From positions 72,301,992-72,365,991 of the forward strand of contig CM077600.1 in the NCBI GenBank assembly GCA_039654915.1: a DNA stretch of 64,000 nucleotides, given 5' to 3'. Below the pieces are notes generated by a model, which saw nothing but the letters and a program-made list of their open reading frames with translations, did no database searches and had not been told where the DNA came from. The translations under genes and the position numbers were made by a program. Shown here in pieces: positions 33,876 through 47,400 of this stretch (position 1 is its first letter; every line of letters begins with the position of its first letter). The stretch comes from Aquilaria yunnanensis (Eukaryota > Streptophyta > Magnoliopsida > Malvales > Thymelaeaceae).

Positions 33876-36814
33876 CTCTTTCTCTTGGCATCTGTTTTTG
33901 ACTTTTAAGTCATTGACCTCACATCTAGTTTCAGGGGGTCTACGTTCACTATTAAGCCTATGCCTGTCCATTCCTTTTAAGGTTGATCCTGGCTCGTTAC
34001 GCTATTCGACTGAACTCATTTTCTTTGCATCCGTCGGAACTCAACTTGAGAATCTTCTTTCATAGATTCCCTTCACCAAGTTGTCGCTAGCAATTAGCTC
34101 TTACCCTTGGTGTCAAAGGGCGAGTTCCTTTCTTGTCTTGCCTAAAAACTTTCTTTATTCTCATCGGAGAAAGACTATTTTGCAAAAAGGTTTTACACAT
34201 AAGGCCAGCTGCTTTCTTTATCTCGCTTGCCGTTAGTTCATCTATTTCCTTTCAGTTGGGTGGGGGTTAGACTACTTGGTTTATAATTGAAAGTCTCAAA
34301 GGAAGTCAACGTGTCAGCCATTCTTCTCCCATTAGACTTGTAAATCCTTTGCTTTTTTTTCCTTCTCTCTTCCAGTTCTCCCCTATACTTTATTTGATTT
34401 GATAGGGGCAAAGAATACAATACCACTCTCTCAATAATAAGAAAAAAAGTAGCAATTCAACTTCAAATATGGCTAGGTTGGGGACATTTAAAGAAGACCC
34501 CCTATCCTTGAGTACGATCATAGCTTCATTCATTCATTGAACGTTGGGGATAACAATTAGCATTGAGGTGAATCACTAACCACCTCTATCATACATACGA
34601 CATTATGTGACGCAAGAGTGCATGATGGTCAACACACACCTAAAGTACCTAGGTTCCACTTGCAGCCAATACAACCACAACCTAACTTGCACAAGATTCA
34701 ACAACCGAAACTACTGGTTGTCCTGAGGGGACGACATCTTCCTATACTTATAATAGTTAGCAGTACTGAACAAGCAAGTCATCAGTTTGGGGAAAGAAAA
34801 GGACCACCTTTCAAAAAAAAAGGAACTCATTGGAACAAAGGTGATTTTGTTCATGGTTCAGATGATCTGGCTAATTAGATAGACTTCTATCTATCTAATT
34901 ATATACTCTTCTTTTATTAGAAAGGCAAACCTATAGGCCTGTATTAGCATGTTTCCAAAGGTAACCGGTTAGGTTGATGATAGATACTGGCATTAAGCAT
35001 TCATGGAATCTCCTTTTCCCCTTCTTGACATACAACCTCAGCATAATTTGGGTTCCTTCATCTAGGCCTTCATATCTTCCTTTCCATCTTTGGATGTTCT
35101 CTAATCGGAGAGGATAGCCGATTGAGTTAGAACTTGAATTGAAAGATGGAAGAAAGACTAGGATGTCGAGTACTTGGAATTTTTCCTTAAATAGGACTGG
35201 CCTCGCAGTGAATTCTAAGGTGCTTATTAGCCTCTTACCTCCTACCTTGTGTTTTCATATTCTCTAATGGCCTACCCTAAAACTGCCAGGGCTTGCTCTC
35301 GAAGAAGAGTTGGAATATCAACAGTTAGGGTAATAAAAGCTTTTGGTGGACGGTTTTTGGGAAGTTAATCAATAGTAATCAAATAAAAAGAGGAAAGAAG
35401 CCAAGGGAGCAGAACTAGTCTTTCTGGGTGTGATCGTATCAGCTGTTTTGCTTTCAAATAGGTTCTTTGAAGTCAGTTAATCAAACCAGGTCTTCTGTGC
35501 AATCTTAGGCTCTGTAACAGATGACTTGACATTTTGGTGAGTTCATTGCCGGTGTTACAGATAAAGTCACTTTTAATTCATCCTTCATTGTCAAAGTAAG
35601 CGATGCTAGTTTTGTTACAGAAGGGCTTGAGAAAAAAGAATCGACTATTAAAGAATATGACTCCATCATTCATCTTACTTGAGAAATTACTTTTGAATCA
35701 ACATCGAATATAGATTTTCAAACTACTCATAGATTTCATCAATAGGCACCCTTCATTAATCAATGCCAACACCTGGTGAAAGGCGCATCTTTTCCTTCAT
35801 TTTTGTGCTTCTATCCTAGCCCAGCATGGGTGTTAAGGCTTTCCTTCAGAGATGCCTGTTCTCCAATGAAGATGAAGCAGATTCTTCTTCTGTAGGTTGC
35901 AATCTGTCTTTTTTCTTTTCTTGATCTACTGCTTGCTTATCCGACGCACTCACATCCAACTAGTTAAACTGGGATGGGACCAATCATGTTGATTGCCTAT
36001 ATTACCCAGCTTTAACAACTGGTTTGGTTTTTGAATCACAAACTTTATCCTCTTAATCAGGAGAGGCCTCTAGTCCCAAGTTCTATTAGAAATTCCTTAT
36101 TTATTTTCTTACCAAGGAAAGTAGATAGTCTTTTGTCGATATTCACTTCCATCATAGGAAGTAGGGAGGATTGGATCTGGATGCCATAAGGCACTTGCAA
36201 CAACAACAACATGAAAAGTGTCGGAAAAGGGGATATGACCATGAAGAGCTGGTTTTGAGCTGCCTTAGACCGCTTTTCTCTTTTGATTTGGTTTCAGACA
36301 CCAAGATGGGCTATGTTGGGAAACCTTAATCAATATGATAGGACAATTAAACAAAGCAAGGCCTAGAGTGAAAAAGTTTGGGTCAAGAGAATTTCCCCTG
36401 GAAGTCGGCCTAGAAGTATACAAGAAGAGGCAGGAAGATGAGCTTTGCCTTTTTCAGGTTGAGAAGGTTGACTGGAAAACTTTCACCAGGTCTTATTTTC
36501 GAGTGTGAGCTGTTTTTTGTTAAAAGGTTAGGCTATTTTCAGGCTTGAGCCCCATCCAACTCAGTAACAAGGGGATTCTATTTTTGACTTAGCAACTATA
36601 ACCATATTTTTTTCCTCAGAAGTTTTCTCTTGATTCGATAGGTCTCTACCAAAAATCAGGGATTTTGGGCAAGTTAGATGAACTTGGCACACTGACAATT
36701 TATGTTGTCATCTATATCTATTGTATAACATTCGCTACAATTTATATGCCTTGCCTTTATCATAAAAGGATGAACCTGCTACATTGACAATCCTGTTACC
36801 AGCAACTTACCTGC
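33876..36814. other. Unassigned tract, possibly organellar in origin
   Basis: Between the truncated copia gag and the plastid DNA lie about 2.9 kb with more balanced composition than the AT-rich neighbourhood. There are no long open frames and no retroelement domains. The texture is reminiscent of plant mitochondrial intergenic DNA, but I matched no mitochondrial gene, so this is only an impression. The abrupt borders on both sides suggest a separate inserted block. Confidence 0.3.
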
Positions 36815-37029
36815 CATTTGTTTTCTTTTCCTTCGGCTACTAAGATGTTTCAGTTCGCCAGGTTGTCTCTTGCTTGCCCATGGATTCAGCAGCAGTTTGA
36901 AAGGTTGACCTATTTAGGAATTTCTAGATCTATGCTTATTTTCAACCCCTTGAAGCATTTCATCACTTACTATGCCCTTCCTCATCTGTGGGTGCCTAGG
37001 CATCCACTGTAAGCCTTTCCTTATTTGAA
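36815..37029 (-). pseudogene. rrn23: Plastid rrn23 fragment (5' end)
   Basis: Reading on the minus strand from 37029, the first 215 bases match the beginning of plastid 23S rRNA: TTCAAATAAGGAAAGGCTTA, then G-G-A-T-G-C-C-T-A-G-G-C-A-C-C-C, then the segment around CAACCTGGCGAACTGAAAC. Differences are mainly C/T and G/A transitions. The similarity ends near 36815, so over 90% of rrn23 is missing. Non-functional transferred copy. Confidence 0.85.
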
Positions 37030-37188
37030 CCTCACCCTTCACTTTTCACTTTAAGGCTATGCCATCCTAAGGTGCTGCTAAATGGAAGGATCTTATCAAC
37101 GTCCACGAATGATAAATAATAGATCAAACTACCGAATTAGAAAAATTGGGTACTATCTTATAGCTTTGTTTCGGCTAAATTCATGAGT
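37030..37188 (-). other. Plastid trnA-rrn23 spacer
   Basis: Matches the short spacer between trnA exon 2 and rrn23 in plastids, including a phrase complementary to CTTAGCCGAAACAAAGCTAT near 37160. Confidence 0.7.
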
Positions 37189-37223
37189 AGGAGATAAGCA
37201 GGCTCGAACCGCTAACATCCACC
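37189..37223 (-). pseudogene. trnA-UGC: Plastid trnA-UGC exon 2 (decayed)
   Basis: The minus strand reads GGATGTTAGCGGTTCGAGCC and continues TGCTTATCTCC, which is the T-arm and acceptor end of plastid tRNA-Ala with changes in the T-loop stem. Exon 1 lies 24 kb away at 61483-61520 because of the gypsy insertion, so the gene cannot be expressed as such. Confidence 0.82.
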
Positions 37224-37536
37224 ATAGGATAAACCACAGCCTCTCAGGCCCTTAACTGATTCATTCTACCATAGAGGCCAATGATAGACAATAACTCCCC
37301 TTTGAACACAGCTTATAACTTTCATTGTATTGTGCTCTCCAAAGAGCAACTTTTCTCAAAATCTAAGAAAAAAGTGCTGAGTCGGAATCCCATTCTAACT
37401 AATGATTCTAGGGGTTCCGGAGGAACCTACTACAAGAGAACTAGGGACGGAGAGCTTTCCCTCCATTTCTACCCCGACCTTTGGTCTTAAGAATGTTGGT
37501 TTTAAGAATAAGTGATTGTCTGTCTCCGACCCTTAC
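37224..37536 (-). other. trnA-UGC intron, 3' part
   Basis: Matches the 3' portion of the plastid trnA group II intron. It ends at the gypsy insertion with the duplicated CTTAC (37532-37536) and continues at 60976. Confidence 0.78.
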
Positions 37537-40008
37537 TGTTCTGGCTCTCCTAGTGGGAAGCACACCTAAAGGAGGTAAAGTACTCTAAATCAAGTTTGAA
37601 ACCTTAATTCAAGTTTAAATAGCAAGAATAGGAAATTTTAGCAAAGTTCACTAAGTTCCAAGGAGGTTAAGGCGCTAAATGAGGTTCAGGTGTAAAATGG
37701 TAATTTTCGCATCCTGAATAGTCGGGCTGGATCCCAAGTGGTTAAAATGAAGTTTTATGTCTTAATTTTTAACTTTAACCCAAACTTGATGAAATAAACA
37801 AGGATTAATCAAGAATAGCTAAGGTTACCAAAATATAGGGACTTAAGTGTATCATGTCTAATACTTTGATGGCTTAGATTAAACATAGTGTTATAAAAGG
37901 GTAAAGTGGAGGGGTGGCTGCCATAAACCCAAGTTCATCCTCTCCACCCACATTTTTCCATCCAATTACGTTTGAAATCAAAGTTTCTTGGTGAAAAGAG
38001 AAGCCATCATAAGTATATAGGCCATTGGGAGCTCATTTCAAGCATAAAACCATGGTTTTGGAGCTTGGAAGCATGTTTTCTCCCATCCCCTATTTTTAGT
38101 ACGAGGTAACAAATGTGTTCTTGATTGATTTTAGGTTTATTGGTTAGTTAGGAGCTTGGGTTTTGGTTAGAAAGTAAGAATTTGATGTTTGGTGCCTATA
38201 TTTTTCTTGAAACTTAGGTGGTGCTTTGGTGAGCTTAGTGGATTGGAAGAGTACTTGATTCTTGCTTGTTACTTGGAGTTTAGATAAGGGAGTTGTATTT
38301 TTGAGTTCAATTAATGCTATTGGAATGAGGTTGCTTGAAGAATTCGAGTAATTCTAGCAATAGTACTAGTTAGTGGACAAGGTTGAATCATGGTGGACTA
38401 TGAGGTTTGTTATAATTGGAATGATGTTATAATGCATCATAGATTGGCTTGTGATAGTTGGTTGTGATCTATGCAACATGTTTTACATGTATGTGAAGTT
38501 TGGAGGCTAACCAAGCATGGTTGATATGTTTGGTAAGTGTCCAAAGTTCGTAGCAGCAAAATTTGTGAAAATTTTGCAGATTCTCAGATTGGCGACGCGT
38601 CGCTAGTTTTGTACCACTGTCCATGACGTGTTGCCAACACTAGAAAGTTGACAGAATGTTACCAACTGTGGCAACGCGTCGCCACAGGTATTTTGGCTGA
38701 ATTTTTCAAGTTTTGCTACACAGTTGATAACGTGTTGCCACAGGTATGTTGGTTGAATTTTCCAAGTTTTGCTAGGAAGGTCAAAGGGGGACCTAAGGGG
38801 GTTCTTAGGGTACCTTAGGGCCTAAGCATTTCGGGGGTACTCCGAGACTTTCAAAAGTCCTTCAAGACCTAGGAGTTTTCTTAAGTTTTATAAAGTTTTA
38901 TGGTTACTTCTACCATAAGCAAGAAAACTAGTTTACTAAGGATCACAACTAAGTGCCACTAGCTAGGGTGGAAGGTTTAGAACCCTTGGTGACCTAGCCG
39001 TGCTGTTAGCCATGAGGTTGCAAGGTGAAACCTTAGTGCACCTAGTTTTCAAGGTCTTTATGGCCTAGTTACAATAGTCCCACCATAATTCCCCTGTACA
39101 ACATAAAAAGGGAGAGGTTCAACTAGTGATTTATCACTAGTTAGGCTAGCAAGCTCAGCTTGCTAGAGGATTAGGCTATGCCTTGTAGTTCAAGGACTAG
39201 GATGAGGAGAGGTCTCAAGGGATCTAGTTATATGTGCATATATCAGACCCTCAGGCTGTATGAGCTCACAGCAGGTTACATATGTTATCATATATGGAGT
39301 CCTTAGTAATTTTCTTGCAGGTACCGTGAAGACCCTTAATGAGAATGTTTATGTTCTTACTCCCTAGTTATGTTGTACAGATTCTGAAGTTGTTGGACCG
39401 GGTAACCGTTGAGGGTTATTGCGGTAGTTAGCTTTTGTTGCAGGTATTTCCCTTGAGAATCTTTATGATTCTAGTCTACTTGGGTAACTTGTTGGTCAAG
39501 TAACAGTATTAAATATAGTCTTCCTTTGGCTGCAGAGCCTAGTAGTACTTGGACATGTAACTCGCCATTGGGACTTGCATCCAAGGTGGGAGTTAGTTCA
39601 AGAAGATCTCAGTTGAGGCTTGTATATATAGTACTCTTAATTGCCTCCATTGTCTATGTTTTGAGGAGTCCTAGACTTTAGGGTTGCTCTTGCGTGAGGT
39701 CATTAACCTACTTTATGTATGAATGCTCCCACACAGTTGTTATGTGTATTAAACTCACATAAATGTTGATTTTGTATGCTTTGGCTATTTGAACTTATTT
39801 TCTGTGGAAATCTCTTGGCAAAGTCAATGTTTTGTGGTTTTTGTTAATCCAAGTCAAAGCATGAAGAGCATGCATCTTGCATATTGTAGGTTAATCAACT
39901 AGCATCACGTAGTTTTAATTCGCACACATATTTAACTAGCCAATTTTAATCCACCATGAGACCAGCTCTAATAGGTCTCCTGGGCAAGGGCCAAGGACGA
40001 TTGTGTCA
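37537..40008 (+). repeat. Gypsy element, 5' LTR
   Basis: About 2.47 kb, starting TGTTCTGGCTCTCC and ending GTGTCA before the primer site. It contains a TATA-like TATATATA at 39623-39630, and palindromic GGCGACGCGTCGC-type motifs at 38591-38740. It matches the 3' LTR base for base over long stretches apart from two deletions in that copy. Confidence 0.88.
39623..39630 (+). promoter_or_regulatory. TATA-like box in gypsy LTR
   Basis: TATATATA in a G-C-T-T-G context, conserved in the 3' LTR near 60594-60601. Plausible promoter position about 380 bp before the LTR end; not provable from sequence alone. Confidence 0.35.
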
Positions 40009-40013
40009 GTTTT

Positions 40014-40026
40014 TGGAATCAGAGCC
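40014..40026 (+). other. Primer binding site of gypsy element
   Basis: TGGAATCAGAGCC lies five bases after the LTR and differs by one base from the initiator tRNA-Met complement TGGTATCAGAGCC. Confidence 0.75.
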
Positions 40027-40150
40027 GAGAGCTCATTTCATAGCTATTGGAGGCTAAGGCTAAGATCTAGTTTTGGAAAGTCCAGGGGCTAGGAAAGTTA
40101 GTACTGACCAACATCTGGGGAATGTTGTCTGACTTTGGTTGCAAGTTGCT

Positions 40151-41275
40151 ATGGTTGACACTAGGTCAGGAGCTTCGAGAGGGGCTAGAGAACTTGGTGA
40201 GGGTTTTAGCGACCCAATTGTGGCAAGGCTGGAAGAAATATCTAGGGTGCTTCATGGGCTAACTCAGAGTATGGCCCAAGTGGCATAGGGTATGATTACC
40301 ATCATGACTGAGTTGTTCCAAGATCATGAGGATAGAGAAGTTGTCCATGAGGAAAACAATCCACACCAGGATCAGGAAAGGCATGCTGAGCAGTAGCGAA
40401 TGCCTAGGGCTCATGAACAGAGAAATCATGTTCATGAGGAGGAAGAGGAGCTAGAGGTTATGGAGGCTCCAAGGAGGGGAAACATCCCACATCAAATGAG
40501 GTTGTTAGAAAAGTTTAAGATTGTAGATCCACCAAGTTTTGATGGGATAGGTGATCCCGATTGAGTAGAAGATTGGTTATCGAGGATGAATCGACTTTTC
40601 ACTTGTGGAGGTTATGAGTTTGAACAAAGGATGGCCTTAGTACCTTTATCTTTTAGAGGGAGGGCTAGTTTATGGTGGGGTGATGTGATGGAAATGCTCA
40701 GAGAAAGCAATGGTACTTGACCAGAGCACAAGAAAACGGTGCTCAAGTGGTCAGACTTCGAGAAGAAATTCTGACAGGAATATATTAGTGAAGCTGCACA
40801 GCATCAAAGGAGGATCCAGTTTGAGAATCTAGTGCAAGGAGATATGTCTATGCGAGAGTATGAGCAGCATTATAATTCACTTATTCGGTATGCTCCTTAC
40901 ATGATTGGTAATGATGAGTTGAAGGCCAAGAAATTCTTTCAAGGTTTGAAACCCGTGCTTCGGAGGTATATGGGGCTAGTGGATATCAGGAGTTATCGCC
41001 AAGTGGTTCATAAGGTATTAGCCTTAGAAAGAGAATTTGAGGATATGAGGACATCTAGGGAAAAGGTGGAGGTTCGACCAGCCAACTTAGGAAAGAGTGC
41101 CAGAAAGCGATCGATGGTTAAACGTGAAGGTTCTTTCAAGAGAAAGAAAATGGGTTTGTGCCCTAAGTGTAGACGATTCCATGGCATAAGGCCATGTACC
41201 GTGGGGACTGATAATTGCAATATTTGTGGTCAGAAAGGATATTGGGCATGGGAATGCCCACAGGCTTGACCTTTG
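40151..41275 (+). pseudogene. Gypsy gag with zinc knuckle
   Basis: The frame starts MVDTRSGASRGARE at 40151 and includes P-P-S-F-D-G-I-G-D-P (about 40530), the A-S-L-W-W segment, then an uninterrupted stretch from 40832 with M-S-M-R-E-Y-E-Q-H-Y, F-F-Q-G-L-K-P. The nucleocapsid knuckle is CNICGQKGYWAWEC at 41219-41259, where the usual His is Tyr (G-Y-W). Four or five stops occur before 40832. Gag is followed in frame by protease after a stop at about 41267. Confidence 0.85.
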
Positions 41276-43055
41276 CCAGGTCCGCCCAGGAACCTACCTT
41301 CTGCACCCCTTGCCATAAGAAATCGACCTGGTGTAGCTGCAGCATCAGTTGACTCGAGGGTTTTCACCTTAGTGAGTCAGGTGACCAAAGAACCAGCTGT
41401 TATTTAAGGTAATTTTACTTTTGAAAATGGTAGTGTTAGAGTGCTTTTTGATATAGGAGCTACTTTTTCAGTGATATCATCTGCCTTGGTAGATAAGTTT
41501 AAATTGCAACGAGAAATCTACGGTGAGTTAAGACTTATCAGGACTGCAGGAAAGAGTTTTATTGTGACCAATAAAGTGGATAATAGGTATCCCTTGCAGT
41601 TAGGCAACCATGATTTCTGTTGTGAGTTATGGGTGATAGAATTGAGGTCTTATGACCTAGTGTTGGGAATGGATTGGCTAAGTAAGCATAAGGCACAAAT
41701 TGATTGTGCGAATCACTCAGTCAACAATACTGATGCTTAGGGAGCCAGAGTGACTTGCACAGGATGATTAGCATCTAGTGCTAGAAGTTTACATCTTAGA
41801 CTTATGGATACCATCCCCATATTCAGCGAAGAAGAGTATTATTCATTAAATGGGGTGGCTACAGAGGAGGAACTTGAAAAGATTCCTGTAGCCAATCAGT
41901 TTCCTGAAGTGGTTCTAGTAGAATTGCCTGAGTTACCACCCAAAAGGGATACGGAGTTTGCAATCCATCTTCAGCCTGGGGTTAAACCTATTTCAATACC
42001 ACCTTACAGGATGTTAGCTCCTGAGATGGATGAGTTAAAGAAGCAGTTGGAGGAACTGCTAGAGAAAGGCTTTATAAGGCCTAGTGTATCACTGTGGGGA
42101 GCCCCGGTGTTATTTGTGAAGAAGAAGGATGGAACTTTAAGGCTGTGCATCGACTATAGAAAGTTGAATGCAGCAACAGTCAAGAATAAGTATTCACTTC
42201 CTAGAATCGATGACTTGTTTGATAGACTCAGAGGAGCAAAGGTATTTTCTAAGATTGACCTCTGGTCTAGATACTTTCAGATCAGAGTTAAGGAGAAAGA
42301 TATCCTGAAAATTGCCTTTAGGACAAGGTATGGACACTATGAGTATATAGTTATGCCATTCAGTGTGACTAATGCTCCAGCTGTATTCATGGAAGCTATG
42401 AATCAAATCTTTAAACCATTTCTGGATCAGTTTGTTGAAGTTTTCATCGATGAAATTTTGGTGTACTCACAAACTACCTCAGAACATGAGAAGCATCTTA
42501 TGTTAGTTTTGCAAGTGCTGAAGGATAATAAGTACTATGCAAAGTTATCTAAGTGTGAGTTGTGGTCCGAAAGGATTCAATTTTTAGGGCACATCATTAG
42601 TGCTCAGGGTTTGTCAGTTTATCCTGAAAAAGTTCAGGCGGTAATTGAGTGGAAAAGACCAACTACAGTTACAGAAGTAAGGAGTTTCTTAGGCGTAGCA
42701 GGCTATTATAGGCGATTCATAGAGAAATTCCCTGTGATAGCTACACCGTTAACGGCCCTGACCAAGAAAACTCAGAAGTTTGAATGGACACCAAAGTGTG
42801 AGGAAGCTTACATGGAATTGAAGAAAAGATTAACTAATGCACCTATACTCATTCTACCAGATTCGAACAAAGCTTTTACAGTATACACTGATGCATCGGG
42901 TTCTAGTCTAGGGTGTGTGTTGATGTAAGACAGTTAGGTAATAGCCTATGGTTTAAGACAGTTAAGACCTAATGAGTTGAACTACCCTGTTCACGATCTT
43001 GAGCTAGCGGCAGTAATTTTTTCAATTAAGCTGTGGAGGAATTACTTGATGGAGA
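41276..43055 (+). pseudogene. Gypsy protease, RT and RNase H start (damaged)
   Basis: The protease region has VLFDIGATFSVIS at 41441-41480, with D-I-G replacing the catalytic D-S-G, and ends G-M-D-W-L. RT (41950-42600) keeps [13 protein letters not shown], but the active site reads [10 protein letters not shown] (42442-42471): the second Asp of the usual D-D pair is Glu. RNase H begins Y-T-D-A-S near 42880 and runs through [12 protein letters not shown] until the copia insertion at 43057. Several stops interrupt these domains. With both active sites changed the polyprotein cannot be catalytic. Confidence 0.87.
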
Positions 43056-43056
43056 G

Positions 43057-44465
43057 TGCAGGGTTTCAGGAGCCAAACAAGTGTAGCAGATTTTAATCAA
43101 AACCCTCAAGGATCCAAGTAAAACGGGGTAAACCGGGTGTTCAAAAATTTTTTATACCTAATTTTGGTTGAGATCTCTCACCCAACTATAGAGTTGAATC
43201 ACAAAACTTGAACAGTTGACGTGTTCAAGCTCTCTATGGTATCCACATGAGCTTGTCGGGATCACTACACTTTGACCATGTCCCGGCAGATATGTTTCTC
43301 TTGCGCTCGCAGTGCTAGCTTGCGTCCTCCAAGGAAACTGCAAAAGAAGAGTATGACTATCCTTTTGGGAGGCTAGGGCAAAAAGCTGCAAAATTTCACA
43401 CTAAAAGTTATATTTATAGTGAGATTCAACTTTTAGGCCTAACGGGTTTCAAAGCCCTAATCCAATTAGGCTTTAATTTCGGGTTTAATAATGGCTCAAC
43501 TTTTGGGCCCATTATTAACAAGAAATTATTATGAAGCCATAACCTAAATAATTAGCCCATGCACTCTAATAATCCAAATAGTTCTATGTGTGCAACCCAA
43601 TAGGCTCTTACCATATTGGCAATGATCATAAATCACATTTACGATCATAAGCAATGAGCGGTGTCTAGCAACACATCATTGCTACCGAAGTGACAAGATT
43701 GTCGGTTATTCGACTAAACCTTTATGATCATTACCCATATATGCCATTGTCCCTTTGTCCAAGATATCAAGAATAGGCACCAGACATGGAATGTGTCAGT
43801 CTCGTATAACCCAATCTTTGGTTTCTTGACTACTAAGTAGACTAACTTAAACTGATGACATTGATATTGTATATCAACTCATCCGAGCATGGCCATGCAT
43901 TCTCTAACTCTCACTCAATCAAGGGGCCTGAAGATATCACTCCCATTACATAGGGACAAATCCCATCTTGATCATACAAATCCCTTCGCATGATATGTGA
44001 CATACCCAATGACCTCCTTCAAGTTCACTCAGTTACGAGCAACAATGGGAAGTATCAAAGTATGTGACTCATTTATAGGGAACCTTGATGACCTTACGTC
44101 AAAGGACTACATTACCATGATCATTATGAGAATCACTTATGACACTCATATAACGACCCGTAGCGTTCTCATGGTGGGTCGTCCAATACACAAGTTCTCC
44201 AACTTGTACCCATAAGTAAACTACATATCTCATATTAGTCTTCACATATGCTAGTCGTTATGTATTATTGTAAACCGCTCCACAATAATACTAGACCAGG
44301 GACATTTGAGAATATCATTATTCTATGGTTACAATTATGTTTATTATGTTACGCAGAAACAAAACAAGAAACATAATTGTTGGATTAATGCCTTAATAAA
44401 ATATCATGACTCAATGTGCAAAAATACAATCATTTCCTGATTGGCCTTTGGGCACAACACTAACA
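43057..44465 (-). repeat. Copia copy 2, 3' LTR
   Basis: Aligns over its whole length with the LTRs of copy 1, ending TAACA at 44465, with numerous transitions and small indels. A polypurine tract (complement of atctctcacctg) lies next to it at 44466-44477. Confidence 0.85.
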
Positions 44466-44479
44466 ATCTCTCACCTGCA

Positions 44480-47400
44480 CTAAAGCCAATCATCCATGTA
44501 TCTAATACCAATGGATCTAGAATGGCTATCATGCTTCTGCTCCGTAAGGGGCTTTGTCAGCGGATTAGCAATGTTGCTGTTTGTCGAAGTCCTGCATATC
44601 CTCACATCACCCCTCTCGATGATCGCCCTGATGAGATGATAGTGTCGAAGTATGTGTTTGGATTGCTTGTGAGATCGAGGTTCCTTAGCCTGTGCGATTG
44701 CTCCATAGTTGTCACAATAGAGCTTTATCAGGTCGACAATGCTTGGAACCACTCCAAGTTCAGTGATGAACTTCTTGATCCAAACTGCCTCCTTCATAGC
44801 ATCAGAGGCGGCAATGTACTCAGATTCTATTGTAGAGTTGGCTACTGTCTCTTGCATTAAACTCTTCCAGCTAACAGCACCACCACCAATACAAAACACG
44901 TAACCAGATTGCGATCTAAAATCATCCTTATCGGATTGGAAGCTAGCATCAGTGTAACCCTTTACAACGAGCTCATCTTCACCTCTAAAGACCAAGAATG
45001 CATCCTTAGTCCTTTGTAAGTACTTAAGGATGTTCTTAACAGCTGTCTAGTGACTTTCATCGGGGTTTGATTGGTACTTGCTCGTCATGCTCAAGGCATA
45101 TAAGACATCAGGAAGAGTACATATCATGGCATACATGATAGATCAAATTACTGAGGCATATGGAATCTTACTCATGTGCTCTCTCTCATTGGGTGTACTC
45201 GAACACTGTGATCTAGAAAAAGTTATACCATGTGACATGGGCAAGAATCCTTTCCTGGAATCTTGCATGCTAAACCTCTTTAGCACCTTGTCAATGTTTG
45301 TACTTTGACTTAGGCTAAGAAGATTTGTAGATCAATCTCTATAGATCCTGATGCCTAACACATAGGCGGCTTCACCCAAATCCTTTATAGAGAAACATTT
45401 CCCTAGCCATGTCTTTACAGACTGTAGCTCGGGAACGTCATTCTCAGTGAGTAGTATGTCATCTACATACAACACCAATAAGACAATAATGCTCCCACTA
45501 ACCTTCTTGTAAACACAAGGTTCATCTTCATTTTTTATAAAACCAAACTCTTTGATTGCTTCCTCAAAATGAAGATTCCAACTTTGAGAAGCTTGCTTCA
45601 GTCCATAAATGGACCTTTGCAACTTGCACACTTTATTGGCATTCTCAGGAGTGACAAAACCCTTAGGTTGTGTCATGTACACATCCTTAAGTAACTTTCC
45701 ATTTAGGAATGTAGTTTTGACAAACATTTGCCATATCTCATAATCATAGTGCGCAACAATAGCCAACAAAATTTGGATGGATTTAAGCATGGCAACTGGT
45801 GAAAAAGTTTCTCATAGTCAATACCATGAATTTGCTTGAAAACTTTTGCAAACAATTGTCCCTTAAAGGTAATCACATTACCATCCATGTCAATTTTCTT
45901 CTTGAAAACCCATTTGTACCCTATGGGCTTTACCCCTTCAGGTGGGTCAACCAAAGTCCATACTTGGTTTTCATACATGGATTCCATCTCGGATTTCATG
46001 GCCACTAGCCACTTCTCAGAGTCAGGCCCCGACATAGCTTGTTGGTAGGTTGTGGGCTCATCCTAATCCATGAGTATCACATCGCCAGTGTGAGTCACAA
46101 GAAATCCATATCTCTTGGGCCCACGCTGAATCCTACCAGACCTATGTGGGCTCTGTGTTATAGGAACAGACTCTTGAACCACAACATCTTGTGGTGTCTG
46201 TTTAGGTTCCATTTCAGGTTCGATGTCCCCTTATTGTTCTTGAATTTCTTCAAGTTCTACTTTCCTCCCACTGGTTCCTTTAAAGATAAACCCTTTTTTT
46301 AGAAAGACACCAGTTTGAGCAACAAACACATTTTGCTTGCAAGGATTGTAGAAATAGTAACCCTTTGTTTCTTTGGGATACCCAACAAAGAGGCATTTAT
46401 GAGATTTGGGCCCTAGTTTGTCAGAGGATTGACATTCACATAAGTGTCATAGCCCCAAATCTTCATGAAAGACAAACTGGGACGCCTCCCATTCCATATC
46501 TCATATGGTGTCTTTTGAACCGATTTAGATGGAACTCAGTTTAGTGTAAAAGCGGTTGTCTTTAGGGCATGTTCCTAAAAGGAGTTTGGAAGGTTAGCTT
46601 GACTCATTATAGATTGAACCATGTCTAATAGAGTTTGATTTCTCCTTTCAGATACACCATTCCATTAAGGTGTACAAGGTGGAGTGAGTTGTGATACTAT
46701 ACCATAGTCCTTTAGATGGTCAAGGAATTCTTGATCCAAGTACTCTCCACCTCGATCTGATTGAAATACTTTTATATACTTTTCCCATGTTGATTCTCTA
46801 CTTCATTCTTGAATTCTTTGAACCTTTCAAAGGATTCTGACTTGTGTCTCATGAGATACACATAGCCATATCTACTGAAGTCATCAGTAATAGTAATGAA
46901 GTATTGGAAGGCTCCTCTAGCATGTGTAGACATAGGGCCACATACATCACTATGTATGAGTCCTACTAAGTCATTAGCTTTTTCACTTTGCCTTGTGAAT
47001 AGGGCTTTGGTCATCTTCCCCAAGAAACTTGACTCATATGTCTCATATGATTCAAAATCAAAAGAGTTCAAGAGTCCATCTTTATTGAGCTTGGATATGC
47101 GGGTCTCATTTATATGGCCCAAGCGACAGTGCCAGAGATAGGTCAGGTTTGAATTATTCAATCTGACATTCTTGGTATTCACATTATAGATTGGATCTTC
47201 GAGTTTAGAACATACAACCCATTGCTAAGTTGAGCACTACCATAAAAGATTTCATTTAAATAAATAGAACAACATTTGTCCTTTATTATAAATGAAAAAC
47301 CTTTCTTGTCCAAACAAGAAGCAGAAATCAAATTTCTACTAATAGTAGACACAAAGTAGTAGTTGTCTAATTCTAAAACTAATCCACTTTTATAAGTCCC

